This document shows, piece by piece, positions 1 through 8,284 of a stretch of DNA of 64,000 nucleotides; the stretch's first letter is position 1, and the number at the start of each line of letters is the position of its first letter. The notes beneath the pieces are model-generated. The model had not been told where the DNA came from and did no database searches. It saw nothing but the letters and a program-made list of their open reading frames with translations. The stretch is from Pseudomonadota bacterium (GTDB lineage Bacteria > Pseudomonadota > Alphaproteobacteria > Rhizobiales > Xanthobacteraceae): positions 1 through 64,000 of the forward strand of contig JAEWHP010000017.1 of NCBI GenBank assembly GCA_023387735.1. Direction: 5' to 3'. A program made the translations under genes and the position numbers.

Positions 1-30
1 ATCCAACCATCAACTTGCACTGCGGCACGA

Positions 31-69
31 TGGATTCCGGGTTCGCGCTCCGCGCGCCCCGGAATGACG
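31..69. repeat. Dispersed palindromic repeat, short copy
   Basis: ATTCCGGG at 34-41 pairs with CCCGGAAT at 58-65 around a GC-rich centre, followed by GACGG. The same CCCCGGAATGACG terminus occurs in the fuller element at 46401-46483, so this is a shortened member of that family. Such elements are frequent between genes in Bradyrhizobium-like genomes. It lies downstream of the LysR gene and could help end its transcript. Confidence 0.6.
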
Positions 70-85
70 GCGGAGGGGAGTTGAG

Positions 86-997
86 TTATCCTTTCCGCCG
101 TTCGCGCTTGCGCCATTCGGCGGCGAAGGCCACGAACGCGGCGAGGGCTGGCGGCGGCTGGCGGCGGCTCGGGTAGTACAGGAACGGTCCCGGAAATGGC
201 GGACACCAGTCGTCGAGCACGCTGATGAGCGCGCCCGACTTGATGCCGTAGCGCACGTATCCTTCGAACGTCAGCCAGAATCCGACACCATCATGCGCGG
301 CGCGCAGCGCCAGGCCGAGATAGGTCGCAACCAGCTTTGCCGGCGGCGAAACCTTGACGACACGCCCGGCCTTCTCGAATTCCCAATCCAGCATCGCGCC
401 GCTGCCGAAGCGGGTGCGGATGCAGGCGTGATCCAGCAGATCCTTCGGAAGTTTCGGCCGGCCATGCTGCGCAACGTATTCGCGCGAGGCGACCACCGCG
501 TAGCGTTGCGGTGCCCCGAGCGAGACGGCGATCATGTCCTGTGCCAGATGCTCGCCATAGCGCACGCCGGCGTCGAAGCCGCCGGCGACAATGTCGACGA
601 ACGAACTGTCGCCGACGATCTCCAGATCGATGTTGGGATGGGCCGCAAGAAATGGCGCGACCATCGGCGCCAGCACCAGGTCGATCGCCGGCGGCGGCGC
701 GTTGATGCGCAGCCGCCCCGACGGCACCGCCCGCAAGCCGCGCACCTGATCCAGCGCCTCGCCGACATCCGATAGCGCAGGACCGACGCGGCCCAGCAAC
801 AATTCGCCGGCCTCGGTGAGGGCGACGCTTCGCGTGGTGCGGTTCATCAGGCGAACGCCGAGCCGTTCCTCCATGTCGCGCAGCCGCTGGCTCAGGCTCG
901 ACACCGAGACGCCCTGCTCCGTTGCGGCACGACGGAAATTCCGCGTGCGCGCCACGGCGACGAAAGCGTCGAGATCGCGGAGGTCGAAGTCCTTCAT
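86..997 (-). CDS. LysR-family transcriptional regulator
   Basis: A 303-residue protein with an N-terminal winged helix-turn-helix (about residues 5-62: AVARTRNFRRAATEQGVS, then the recognition helix and wing ending MNRTTRSVALTEAG) and a C-terminal periplasmic-binding-like effector domain (about 90-295). Length is normal for the family. I chose the ATG at 995-997 (MKDFDLRD); an in-frame GTG at 1009 would add four residues. It is divergent from the aldo/keto reductase at 1120, with 122 bp between, the usual arrangement for a LysR regulator of its neighbour. It resembles the group that controls small oxidoreductases; the inducer is unknown. Confidence 0.9.
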   Translation of the reverse strand: MKDFDLRDLDAFVAVARTRNFRRAATEQGVSVSSLSQRLRDMEERLGVRLMNRTTRSVALTEAGELLLGRVGPALSDVGEALDQVRGLRAVPSGRLRINAPPPAIDLVLAPMVAPFLAAHPNIDLEIVGDSSFVDIVAGGFDAGVRYGEHLAQDMIAVSLGAPQRYAVVASREYVAQHGRPKLPKDLLDHACIRTRFGSGAMLDWEFEKAGRVVKVSPPAKLVATYLGLALRAAHDGVGFWLTFEGYVRYGIKSGALISVLDDWCPPFPGPFLYYPSRRQPPPALAAFVAFAAEWRKRERRKG

Positions 998-1119
998 TGT
1001 TCGACACACTGAACAAGCCGTTTGGAATTGTCCAGCTTATCGTATCAATCGGAAGGGTGCATATCCAGCCTCGTCATCACGGCGCAAACGCCGCCATCGT
1101 TCTTCGAGGAGAAAACATC
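998..1119. promoter_or_regulatory. Divergent promoter region between lysR and aldo/keto reductase
   Basis: These 122 bp must hold both promoters and any LysR binding site. GAGGAGAAAA at about 1106-1115 is a good ribosome binding site for the reductase at 1120. No perfect T-N11-A dyad stands out to me, so the operator is inferred from context. Confidence 0.4.
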
Positions 1120-2112
1120 ATGGAACAACGCAAACTCGGCTCTACCGGTCCCAGCGTCGCGGCCATCGGACTCGGCTGCATGGGCATGTCGGATTTCTAC
1201 GGCCCGGCCGACCGCAGCGAGAGCATCGCCACGATCCACGCCGCGCTAGATGCCGGCATCACTTTGCTCGACACCGGCGACTTCTACGGCATGGGCCATA
1301 ATGAAATGCTGATCGGCGACGCGCTCGCCAGCCGCAGCCGCGACAATTTGCAGATCAGCGTCAAGTTCGGTGCGCTGCGCGATCCCGCCAGGAACTGGTC
1401 GGGCTATGACAGCCGTCCGGCCGCGGTAAAGAACTTTGTCGCCTATTCGCTGCAGCGGCTCCGCGTCGAGACAATCGATATCTATCGCCCGGCGCGGCTC
1501 GATCCGGACGTGCCGATCGAGGAGACGATCGGCGCCATGGCCGACATGGTGAAGGCGGGCTGGATCAGGCATATCGGCCTGTCGGAAGTGAGCGCGGAGA
1601 CCATCCGGCGCGCGCATGCGGTGCATCCGATCAGCGATCTGCAGATCGAATACTCGCTGATCTCGCGCGGCATCGAGGACAATATCCTGCCGACCTGCCG
1701 CGAACTCGGCATCGGCATCACGGCCTATGGCGTGCTGTCGCGCGGGCTGATCAGCGGACACTGGACCTCGGATCGCGGGACCAAGGATTTTCGCGCGATG
1801 AGCCCGCGCTTCCAGGCCGGCAACCTCGACGCCAATCTGGCGCTGGTGGAATCGCTGCGCAGCATCGCCGCCGATCTCGGCGCGTCCCCTGCTCAAATTG
1901 CGATCGCGTGGGTCGCGGCGCAAGGCAACGATATCGTGCCGCTGGTCGGCGCACGCCGCCGCGACCGCCTTTCCGAGGCGCTCGGCGCGCTCGACGTGAA
2001 GCTGAACGATGCGCATCTCGCCGCGCTCGCCAAGGCGTTCCCGCCCGGCGTCGCAGCAGGCGCGCGGTATCCGGACGCGCAGCTCGCGCACATGGACAGC
2101 GAGAAGCGGTGA
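1120..2112 (+). CDS. Aldo/keto reductase with altered catalytic His
   Basis: A 330-residue NADPH-dependent aldo/keto reductase (TIM barrel) of the IolS/YakC-like group; the true substrate is unknown. The N-terminal strand KLGSTGPSVAAIGLGCMGM is typical. Three catalytic tetrad positions are visible: Asp51 and Tyr56 in DTGDFYG and Lys82 in VKFG. The fourth, normally His in a YxxHRVDP-type motif, reads IYRPARLDP, putting Ala125 at the His position. The cofactor-binding end is present (VPLVGARRRDRLSEALGAL). The start at 1120 is preceded by GGAGAAAA. It is probably regulated by the divergent LysR protein. The reading frame is intact, so the His change looks like a subfamily trait, not decay. Confidence 0.88.
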   Translation: MEQRKLGSTGPSVAAIGLGCMGMSDFYGPADRSESIATIHAALDAGITLLDTGDFYGMGHNEMLIGDALASRSRDNLQISVKFGALRDPARNWSGYDSRPAAVKNFVAYSLQRLRVETIDIYRPARLDPDVPIEETIGAMADMVKAGWIRHIGLSEVSAETIRRAHAVHPISDLQIEYSLISRGIEDNILPTCRELGIGITAYGVLSRGLISGHWTSDRGTKDFRAMSPRFQAGNLDANLALVESLRSIAADLGASPAQIAIAWVAAQGNDIVPLVGARRRDRLSEALGALDVKLNDAHLAALAKAFPPGVAAGARYPDAQLAHMDSEKR

Positions 2113-2124
2113 GATGATGAAGAG

Positions 2125-2928
2125 CTAATCCGCGTGTCCGCTCAAATCGGTGATGACGGGCGTATCGCCGTTGAGCGGGTTGGCCGGATCCCGCGCGTAG
2201 CGCAGGGTTTCAAAGCGCATCGCGCGGGCGTCCACCATCACCAGCCGGCCGACCAGGCTCTCACCGAAGCCGACGATTTCGCGGATCGCTTCCAGCGCCA
2301 TCATCGATCCCAGCATGCCAGCCAGCGCGCCCATGACGCCGGCCTCGGCGCAGGCCGGCACGGTGCCGGGCGGCGGCGGCTCGGGAAACAGGCAGCGATA
2401 GGTCGGGTTGAATTCACCCTGCTCGTTGGTTTCATGCGCGCGGATCGTGGTCAACGAACCATCGAACTGGCCGAGGGCCGCCGTGATCAGCGGCTTGCCG
2501 GCAAAGAAGCACGCGTCGGAAACCAGGTAGCGGGTCTCGAAATTGTCGGAGCCGTCGAGGACGAGATCGTAACCGCCGATCAGCGTCATCGCGTTCTTCG
2601 CATCGAGCCGCACCGCATGCGCCTCGAAATGAACGTGCGGATTGAGCGCGTAGATCGCGCTGGCCGCGCTGTCGACCTTGCGGCGGCCGATGTCGGGCGT
2701 GGTGTGGATGATCTGGCGCTGCAGGTTGGACAGCGAGACCACATCGTCATCGACCACGCCGAGCGTGCCGACGCCGGCAGCGGCAAGATACATCAAAACC
2801 GGCGCGCCGAGCCCGCCGGCGCCGATGACAAGCACGGACGCTTCCTTCAGCGCGATCTGGCCGGGGCCGCCGACTTCGCGCAGCACGATATGGCGGGCAT
2901 AGCGTTCGAGTTCCTTGGCCGTCAGCAT
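2125..2928 (-). CDS. moeB: MoeB/ThiF/HesA-family adenylyltransferase
   Basis: A 267-residue E1-like enzyme that adenylates the C-terminal Gly-Gly of a sulfur-carrier protein such as MoaD or ThiS. The start at 2928 (MLTAKELERYARHIVL) has AAGGA 11 bases upstream; a GTG at 2949 is an alternative. Visible: the nucleotide-binding GAGGLGAP (about residue 38), the SNLQRQ arginine-finger motif, DGSDNFETRY with the catalytic Asp, and the crossover region YRCLFPEPPPPGTVPACAEAGV. The C-terminal CxxC of the zinc tetrad, usually within RDPxCPxCG, reads RDPANPLNG here, so one zinc half-site is absent. No molybdopterin or thiamine genes are adjacent, so the carrier partner is not identified. It converges with the reductase on the other strand. 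Confidence 0.8.
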   Translation of the reverse strand: MLTAKELERYARHIVLREVGGPGQIALKEASVLVIGAGGLGAPVLMYLAAAGVGTLGVVDDDVVSLSNLQRQIIHTTPDIGRRKVDSAASAIYALNPHVHFEAHAVRLDAKNAMTLIGGYDLVLDGSDNFETRYLVSDACFFAGKPLITAALGQFDGSLTTIRAHETNEQGEFNPTYRCLFPEPPPPGTVPACAEAGVMGALAGMLGSMMALEAIREIVGFGESLVGRLVMVDARAMRFETLRYARDPANPLNGDTPVITDLSGHAD

Positions 2929-2965
2929 GGTCGTGTCAGATCCTTCCACATCACGCCTGTCAAAT

Positions 2966-3105
2966 CCTCATGGTGAGGAGCGCGGAACGCGCGTCTCGAA
3001 CCATGGAGGCCCCGACCGCACTTGCGGCCATCCTTCGAGACGGCCGCGGAGTTTATCATCGGGCCGCGCTTCGCGCGGACCCGTTGGCGGCCTCCTCAGG
3101 ATGAG
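2966..3105. repeat. Dispersed long imperfect palindrome, copy 1
   Basis: The element opens CCTCATGGTGAGGAGCGCG and closes CCTCCTCAGGATGAG, with internal TCGAACCATGGAGGCCCC and CCATCCTTCGAGACGGCC. Its ends pair across about 140 bp. The same modules appear in inverted order at 18310-18412, so these are two opposite-orientation copies of one family. It separates the promoters of the moeB-like gene and the secreted protein gene. Confidence 0.7.
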
Positions 3106-3225
3106 AACCTTAGTCGATTTTCCCTGAACCGGGGCGCTGATGGTTCCGACCAAGCAGATGTGCTTAATTCCAGGGACGTCAATGATCGCTCCACCCATCC
3201 TCGCCTTTGTTCTCCCGGATTTGTC

Positions 3226-4605
3226 ATGAGATCGGTGTTTTCGGCAACATTGATGGCTACGGCCTCGGCATTTGCGCTTTGGGGACCGCCGGCGCAGGCG
3301 CAGATGACGCCGCCCTCCCCGGCCGGCACCCAGCCCAAGCCGGTCACGACGGTGCCGGTTCGCCCCGCGCTGCAGAAGCCGGAAGAAACCGCGAACGCGA
3401 TGGGGCAGGCCGAGCGGCTGGCGCTGCAGTCGGACCTCGCCTGGGTCGGACAGTATAACGGCGCGATCACCGGCGACGTCAGCGAGCGCATGGTCAACGC
3501 CATCAAGGAATTCCAGAAGGCGCGCGGCGGCAAGCCGACCGGCGTGCTCAACCCGCAGGAACGTGGCGTGCTTGCCGATACCGCGAAGCGCAAGCAGGAA
3601 AGCGTCGGCTGGAAGATCCAGACCGACCCCGGCACCGGCGTGCGGCTCGGCATTCCCACCAAGCTCGTGCCGCAGCAGGCCAGCGACGCCAACGGCACCA
3701 GATGGACGTCGCCGACCGGCACGATCCAGATCCAACTTGCACGGCGCAAGGAAGCCAATCCCGTCACGGCAAAACTCGCCGAGCGCGAGAGGAAAGAACC
3801 GGGACGCACGATCGGCTACAGCGTCGTCAAGCCCGACTTCTTCGTGCTGTCCGGCCTGCAGGGACTGAAGAAGTTCTACATCCGCGGCACGTTCAAGGGC
3901 GACGAAGTGCGCATCCTCACCATCATGTACGACCAGGCGACCGAGAATACCGTGGAGCCCGTGGTGATCGCGATGTCGAGCGCATTCACCGCGTTTCCGG
4001 CGGCAGCGCAGGCGGCGGGACCGCCGCCACGCAAGAGCGTGGAATACGGTACCGGCATCGTCGTCAGCGACGATGGCGCTGTTGTCACCGACCGGCAGAT
4101 CATCGATGGCTGCGTCACGATCGCGATCGCAGGTTTTGGCAATGCGGATCGCATCGCCGAGGACAAGGCGCACGACCTCGCACTGCTGCGCATCTATGGC
4201 GCGCGCGGGCTCAGGCCGATCAATCTCGCGGGCGCCGCCGCAAAGACCGCGCTCGACCTGACCGGAATTGCCGACCCGCAGAACCAGGGCGGCGGCGCGG
4301 CCGTCAGCAGCGTCAAGGCGTCGGTGGCGCAGTTCGACGGCGGCAATGACGTGGCGCTGACGCCGGCGCCGGCGGTTGGCTTCTCGGGCTCGGCCGCGCT
4401 CGATGCCGACGGCAAATTCGCCGGCGTCGCGCTGTTGAAGCCGGTCCAGGTGGCCGGTCCCGCAAACGGCGCGCCGGTGGCGCGAGCCGTGCTGGTGACG
4501 TCAGACACCGTGCGCGGTTTCCTGAAGACCAACGGCGTCAACGCCACCGGCGGATCGCCGGACGCCAAGGCGTCCGTGGTCCGCGTGATCTGCGTCAGGA
4601 AATAG
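3226..4605 (+). CDS. Secreted peptidoglycan-binding/trypsin-fold protein, probable pseudoprotease
   Basis: A 459-residue exported protein. The start at 3226 gives a clear signal peptide (MRSVFSATLMATASAFALWG, cleavage near AQA-Q). A peptidoglycan_binding_1-like helical segment lies at about residues 60-120 (LAWVGQYNGAITGDVSERM ... IKEFQKARGG). A unique middle region follows, then a trypsin-like domain from about 275: GTGIVVSDDGAVVTD, AHDLALLRI (Asp317) and GFSGSAALD (Ser387). The catalytic His, expected in a TxxHVVxGC-type motif, is replaced: TDRQIIDGC, Gln291 (codon 4096-4098). The protein therefore keeps the fold, Asp and Ser but not the general base, and is more likely a binding or scaffold protein than an active protease. 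It stands alone between a repeat and the convergent ggt gene, 4 bp away. Confidence 0.75.
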   Translation: MRSVFSATLMATASAFALWGPPAQAQMTPPSPAGTQPKPVTTVPVRPALQKPEETANAMGQAERLALQSDLAWVGQYNGAITGDVSERMVNAIKEFQKARGGKPTGVLNPQERGVLADTAKRKQESVGWKIQTDPGTGVRLGIPTKLVPQQASDANGTRWTSPTGTIQIQLARRKEANPVTAKLAERERKEPGRTIGYSVVKPDFFVLSGLQGLKKFYIRGTFKGDEVRILTIMYDQATENTVEPVVIAMSSAFTAFPAAAQAAGPPPRKSVEYGTGIVVSDDGAVVTDRQIIDGCVTIAIAGFGNADRIAEDKAHDLALLRIYGARGLRPINLAGAAAKTALDLTGIADPQNQGGGAAVSSVKASVAQFDGGNDVALTPAPAVGFSGSAALDADGKFAGVALLKPVQVAGPANGAPVARAVLVTSDTVRGFLKTNGVNATGGSPDAKASVVRVICVRK

Positions 4606-4609
4606 CGGC

Positions 4610-6289
4610 CTACGCCAGCGCAAACCTGACGCCGGCGCGTGCCAGACCGCCGGCGATGCCGACCGGCGTGCCGTCGGCGCGCCAGCAGGCGGCGCCCGAC
4701 ATCCTGCCGTCCTCGTGAAACTCGATGGCGTTCATGCCGCCGGCAACGGTCGGCATCACCTGCACTTTGTGCCCCATCGCGGTCAGTTTTGCGCGAACGC
4801 TTTCGGGCACGGCGAACTCCACTTCGAGCGCGTTGCCCTCGGTCCAGACCCGCGGCGCCTCGACCGCTTCCTGCAGGCTCATGCCGTGGTCGATCAGGTT
4901 GATCAGCGCCTGCATCGCGCTCGGAAAGATCCGCTTCCCGCCGGGCAGGCCGAGCGCGTAGACGAGCTTGCCGTCGCGCAGCGCCATCATCGGCGACATC
5001 GAGGTAGTGACGCGCTTGCCCGGCGACAGCGACAGCGCGTGGCCGGGACGCGGATCGTACAGGTTCATGTAGTTGTTCGGCACGGTGCCGAGCCCGGGGA
5101 TCAGGATCTTCGCGCCGAACAAATTGTTGATGGTCTGCGTCGTCGCAACCACGTTGCCGAACGCGTCAGCCGCCGTCATGTGCGTGGTATCGGCGCTTTC
5201 GAGCTGCGCCACGCCGGCGCCCCATGCCTGCGCCCGGCCCGGATCGATGGCGCGGCGGCGTTCGTCGGCATAGGCCTTCGAGGTCAGGCGCTCGACCGGC
5301 ACGTTGATGTAGTCAGGATCGCCGCTTGCGGCGGCGCGATCGGCGAAGGCGATCTTGAGCACTTCCGCGAGGTAATGGATCGTCTCGGCGCTGCCGAAGC
5401 CGAGTTTTGCGATGTCATAGCCTTCGAGGATGTTGAGCATCTGCGTGATGTGGACGCCGGATGCGGCGGGCGGCGGCGGGCCGAGTATTTGCCAGCCGCG
5501 ATAATCGGCCCGGATCGGCTGCCGCTCTACCGTCTTGTAACCGGTGAGATCCTCGCGGGCGATGAAACCGCCCTTCCGCTTCATGTAGTCAACCAAAATG
5601 TCGCCGAGCGGACCGTGATACAGCGCCGCCTCGCCGCGCTGGGAGATGTAGGTCAGCGTTTCCGCATATTCCGACTGCACCACGCGCTCGCCGACCTTCA
5701 GCGGCGTCCCGTTCGGCAGATAGATCGCGGAAATATCCTTGTCCTTCAGCATATCGCCGGCGCTGTCGGCGATGCATTCGTGCAGGTAGGGCGTCACCGC
5801 ATAGCCGCGCTGGGCATGCTTGATCGCGGGCTGCATGACGTCGGCGAGGCTCATGGTGCCGAACCTCTGCAACGTCTCGCACCAGGCCTTCAGCGAGCCC
5901 GGTACCGCCACCGCCTTCGGCCCGGTCAGGTTTTCGTCGCCGACCGTATCGAACACATCGTGCGCCGAGCCCGGTTTGGATTGGTAGGTATCCGGCCTGA
6001 CCGCCAGCGGCACCGTGCTCTGGCCGTCGATGAAACGGTGCGTGCCGTCGGCCAGCCGGATATGGGCCATGCCGCCGCCGATGATGCCGACCATCATCGG
6101 CTCGACCACCGTCAGCGTGAACAGCGTCGCGATCGCGGCGTCGATGGCGTTGCCCCCGGCCGCGAGCATCTCGGCGCCCGCGCTGGAGGCCAGCGGATGG
6201 TTGCTCACCACCATGCCGCGGCTGCCGGACGCCGGCTGTTTCTGGCACTGAAAACTGGTGGCTGCGCGATCACGCCATTGACCCGTCAT
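4610..6289 (-). CDS. ggt: Gamma-glutamyltransferase
   Basis: A 559-residue N-terminal-nucleophile hydrolase that cleaves gamma-glutamyl bonds (for example glutathione) and transfers the glutamyl group. ATG at 6289 (MTGQWRDRAA) has AGGAAAA upstream; the open frame runs further 5' but without family similarity. The early motif GMVVSNHPLASSAGAEMLAA and the autoprocessing site DTTHMTAAD are present, the Thr after the processing point being the expected nucleophile. The downstream LFGAK and SMSPMMAL stretches also fit. No clear signal peptide is visible at this start, unusual for the periplasmic enzymes, so location is uncertain; cytosolic or non-Sec export is possible. Confidence 0.9.
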   Translation of the reverse strand: MTGQWRDRAATSFQCQKQPASGSRGMVVSNHPLASSAGAEMLAAGGNAIDAAIATLFTLTVVEPMMVGIIGGGMAHIRLADGTHRFIDGQSTVPLAVRPDTYQSKPGSAHDVFDTVGDENLTGPKAVAVPGSLKAWCETLQRFGTMSLADVMQPAIKHAQRGYAVTPYLHECIADSAGDMLKDKDISAIYLPNGTPLKVGERVVQSEYAETLTYISQRGEAALYHGPLGDILVDYMKRKGGFIAREDLTGYKTVERQPIRADYRGWQILGPPPPAASGVHITQMLNILEGYDIAKLGFGSAETIHYLAEVLKIAFADRAAASGDPDYINVPVERLTSKAYADERRRAIDPGRAQAWGAGVAQLESADTTHMTAADAFGNVVATTQTINNLFGAKILIPGLGTVPNNYMNLYDPRPGHALSLSPGKRVTTSMSPMMALRDGKLVYALGLPGGKRIFPSAMQALINLIDHGMSLQEAVEAPRVWTEGNALEVEFAVPESVRAKLTAMGHKVQVMPTVAGGMNAIEFHEDGRMSGAACWRADGTPVGIAGGLARAGVRFALA

Positions 6290-6531
6290 GCTTTTTTCCT
6301 GCTTCTTTTCGTCGTTTGGATCGGGGCGATTGTGCCGACCGGCAGTATTTACCCGGATGACCACAATTCCATAATCGGGCATCATTGCAAACGGACTGAT
6401 TCGGACTACCGCGATCCCTGACTTCTGGATCGGGCTGGGCACGTCTGAACGAGCGCGTAATCCGGCGCCGCAGAATGCGGCCCTGCTCGTGGCGTACTTC
6501 GAATGCCCAAAAGCCATCCAGAGGACCTGAA

Positions 6532-7302
6532 ATGCAGACGATCGTATTGGCCACCCAGAAGGGTGGCGCCGGCAAGAGCACGCTTGCCATCAGCCTGGCG
6601 CTTGCCGCCATCCGGGCCGGGCACAATGTTCGCCTGATCGAGACCGACCCGCAGGGCTCCGTCTCGAACTGGCGGCGTCGCCGTCCCCATGCGGCGCCGA
6701 TCGTCGAGCCGATCTACGATGCCAGGCAGGTCGAACAACGCCTGCAGTCGCTCGCCCGCGAGGGCGTGACGGTGACGATCGTGGATACCGCCAGCGGCAT
6801 CACCGCCGCGACCGTTTCGGCGATTCGTTATGCCGACTTCTGCCTGATTCCGTCGCGGCCCAGCATCCTCGATATCGAGGCGACCGCCGCGACGCTCAGC
6901 GTCGTCAGGGCCTGGCGCAAGCCGTTCGCCTATGTCCTGAACCAGACCCCGATCAGGGCCGCGGCGCGGATCGCCGGGGCAGAGAACTCGCTTGGCGACG
7001 AGGCCGCGCTCGACGTCGACGATATCCTTGCCCGGCCCACCATCGTGATGCGCAACGATCACCAGGACGCGGTGAATGCGGGCCTCAGCGTCTGCGAACA
7101 TGCGCCGGGCGGCAAATCCGCCGAGGAGATCCGAGCTCTCTGGCAGTGGGTTTCCGCGCGGATGGGCAATGAGGTGGTAGCCAGCGACGAGCCGATCATC
7201 GAGGAGCTGGTGGAAACGCCCGCCGTTCTGCCGGCGATGGCAGCGCTTCCCCGCATCGAAACCGACAGCGCGCGCTTCCTGAGAGCACCCGCCCGAAGCT
7301 GA
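6532..7302 (+). CDS. ParA/MinD-like ATPase, orphan
   Basis: A 256-residue protein of the deviant Walker ATPase family. MQTIVLATQKGGAGKSTLA gives the KGGxGKST signature with the intersubunit Lys; TDPQG (about residue 41) is the A' motif and TIVDTASG the Walker B region. No parB or parS-like repeat is adjacent, so this is probably not the chromosomal partition ATPase. Such orphans position cell-envelope or regulatory cargo in other bacteria; the cargo here is unknown. GAGG about 8 bases upstream supports the ATG at 6532. It is divergent from ggt across 242 bp with no other feature I can name, and convergent with mutM (21 bp). Confidence 0.78.
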   Translation: MQTIVLATQKGGAGKSTLAISLALAAIRAGHNVRLIETDPQGSVSNWRRRRPHAAPIVEPIYDARQVEQRLQSLAREGVTVTIVDTASGITAATVSAIRYADFCLIPSRPSILDIEATAATLSVVRAWRKPFAYVLNQTPIRAAARIAGAENSLGDEAALDVDDILARPTIVMRNDHQDAVNAGLSVCEHAPGGKSAEEIRALWQWVSARMGNEVVASDEPIIEELVETPAVLPAMAALPRIETDSARFLRAPARS

Positions 7303-7323
7303 TACGAGTCAATCGCGGCGCGA

Positions 7324-8205
7324 CTACTTCTGGCACTTCGGGCACCAGAAGGTCGAGCGCCCGTTCTGGACGAAGCGGCGCACGATGCCGCTGCAGCCGG
7401 CGGTCCGGCACTTCTCGCCTTCCCGGTCGTAGACCTGGAACGAGTGCTGGAAATAGCCGAGCTCGCCCGAGGTCAGGCGATGGTCGCTGATCGAGGAGCC
7501 GCCGGCCTTGATCGCCTGGTTGAGCACGTCGTGGATCGACGTCACCAGGCGTTTGGAATGATCGGTCGGCTCGCCCTTCTTGGTGGCGAGCGTCGCGGCC
7601 AGCCGGCGCGGCGAGAGGTGCGAACGGAACAGCGCCTCGCAGACATAGATGTTGCCCAAGCCCGCAACCACGCGCTGGTCGAGCAGCGCCGCCTTCAGGC
7701 TGGTCTTCTTGTTGGCGCAGGAACGCGCCAGCATCGCGGCGTCGAATTCGTTGCCGAGCGGCTCGGGACCTAACCCTTTCAGCAGTGGCTCGTCCTCCAG
7801 CGCCTTGCGGGCGATGATCTTCATGTAGCCGAAGCGGCGTGGATCGTTGAAGACGATCGCCGCACCCGATGACATGTGAAACACGACGTGATCGTGCGCG
7901 CGATCCTCGCTGCGCGGATAATGGAATTCGCCCGGCGTATTGCTGCCGCCGTCGTCCAGCACCCGGAACGAGCCGGACATCCCCAGATGCATCAGCAGCA
8001 CGTCGCCGGAGCCGAGATCCGCCATCAGGTATTTGGCGCGGCGGCCGAGCCCGGTCACGGTCTGGCCTTCCAGCCGGGCGGTAAAGTCTTTTTGAAAAGG
8101 AAACCGCAGATCCTTGCGCCGGGCCTCGGCTTTGAGGATTTTCGCCCCCTCCATGGCCGGCTGCAGGCCGCGGCGGACGGTCTCAACTTCAGGCAATTCG
8201 GGCAT
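7324..8205 (-). CDS. mutM: Formamidopyrimidine-DNA glycosylase (Fpg/MutM)
   Basis: A 293-residue base-excision repair glycosylase/AP lyase that removes 8-oxoguanine and formamidopyrimidines. The start at 8205 gives MPELPEVETVRRGL, with the catalytic Pro2 and Glu3 after Met removal. Other landmarks: the H2TH region (GLGNIYVCEALFRSHLSPRR) and a C-terminal zinc finger with four Cys (CxxxxC, 16 residues, CxxC), ending WCPKCQK. It is divergent from ubiE with 79 bp between. The mutM | ubiE-ubiB-coaBC-dut layout is conserved in many Rhizobiales. Confidence 0.97.
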   Translation of the reverse strand: MPELPEVETVRRGLQPAMEGAKILKAEARRKDLRFPFQKDFTARLEGQTVTGLGRRAKYLMADLGSGDVLLMHLGMSGSFRVLDDGGSNTPGEFHYPRSEDRAHDHVVFHMSSGAAIVFNDPRRFGYMKIIARKALEDEPLLKGLGPEPLGNEFDAAMLARSCANKKTSLKAALLDQRVVAGLGNIYVCEALFRSHLSPRRLAATLATKKGEPTDHSKRLVTSIHDVLNQAIKAGGSSISDHRLTSGELGYFQHSFQVYDREGEKCRTAGCSGIVRRFVQNGRSTFWCPKCQK

Positions 8206-8284
8206 TGAGGCATTCACCTTATGGAGGTGACGTGATAGCGCCATTGCCGCGGGCGCGCTATGGTCCGCGCGTGGAGACGAGTTG

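Noticed and set aside
6290..6517. N-terminal extension of gamma-glutamyltransferase by 76 codons
   Set aside because: The extension has no family similarity and ATG 6289 has a good AGGA upstream.
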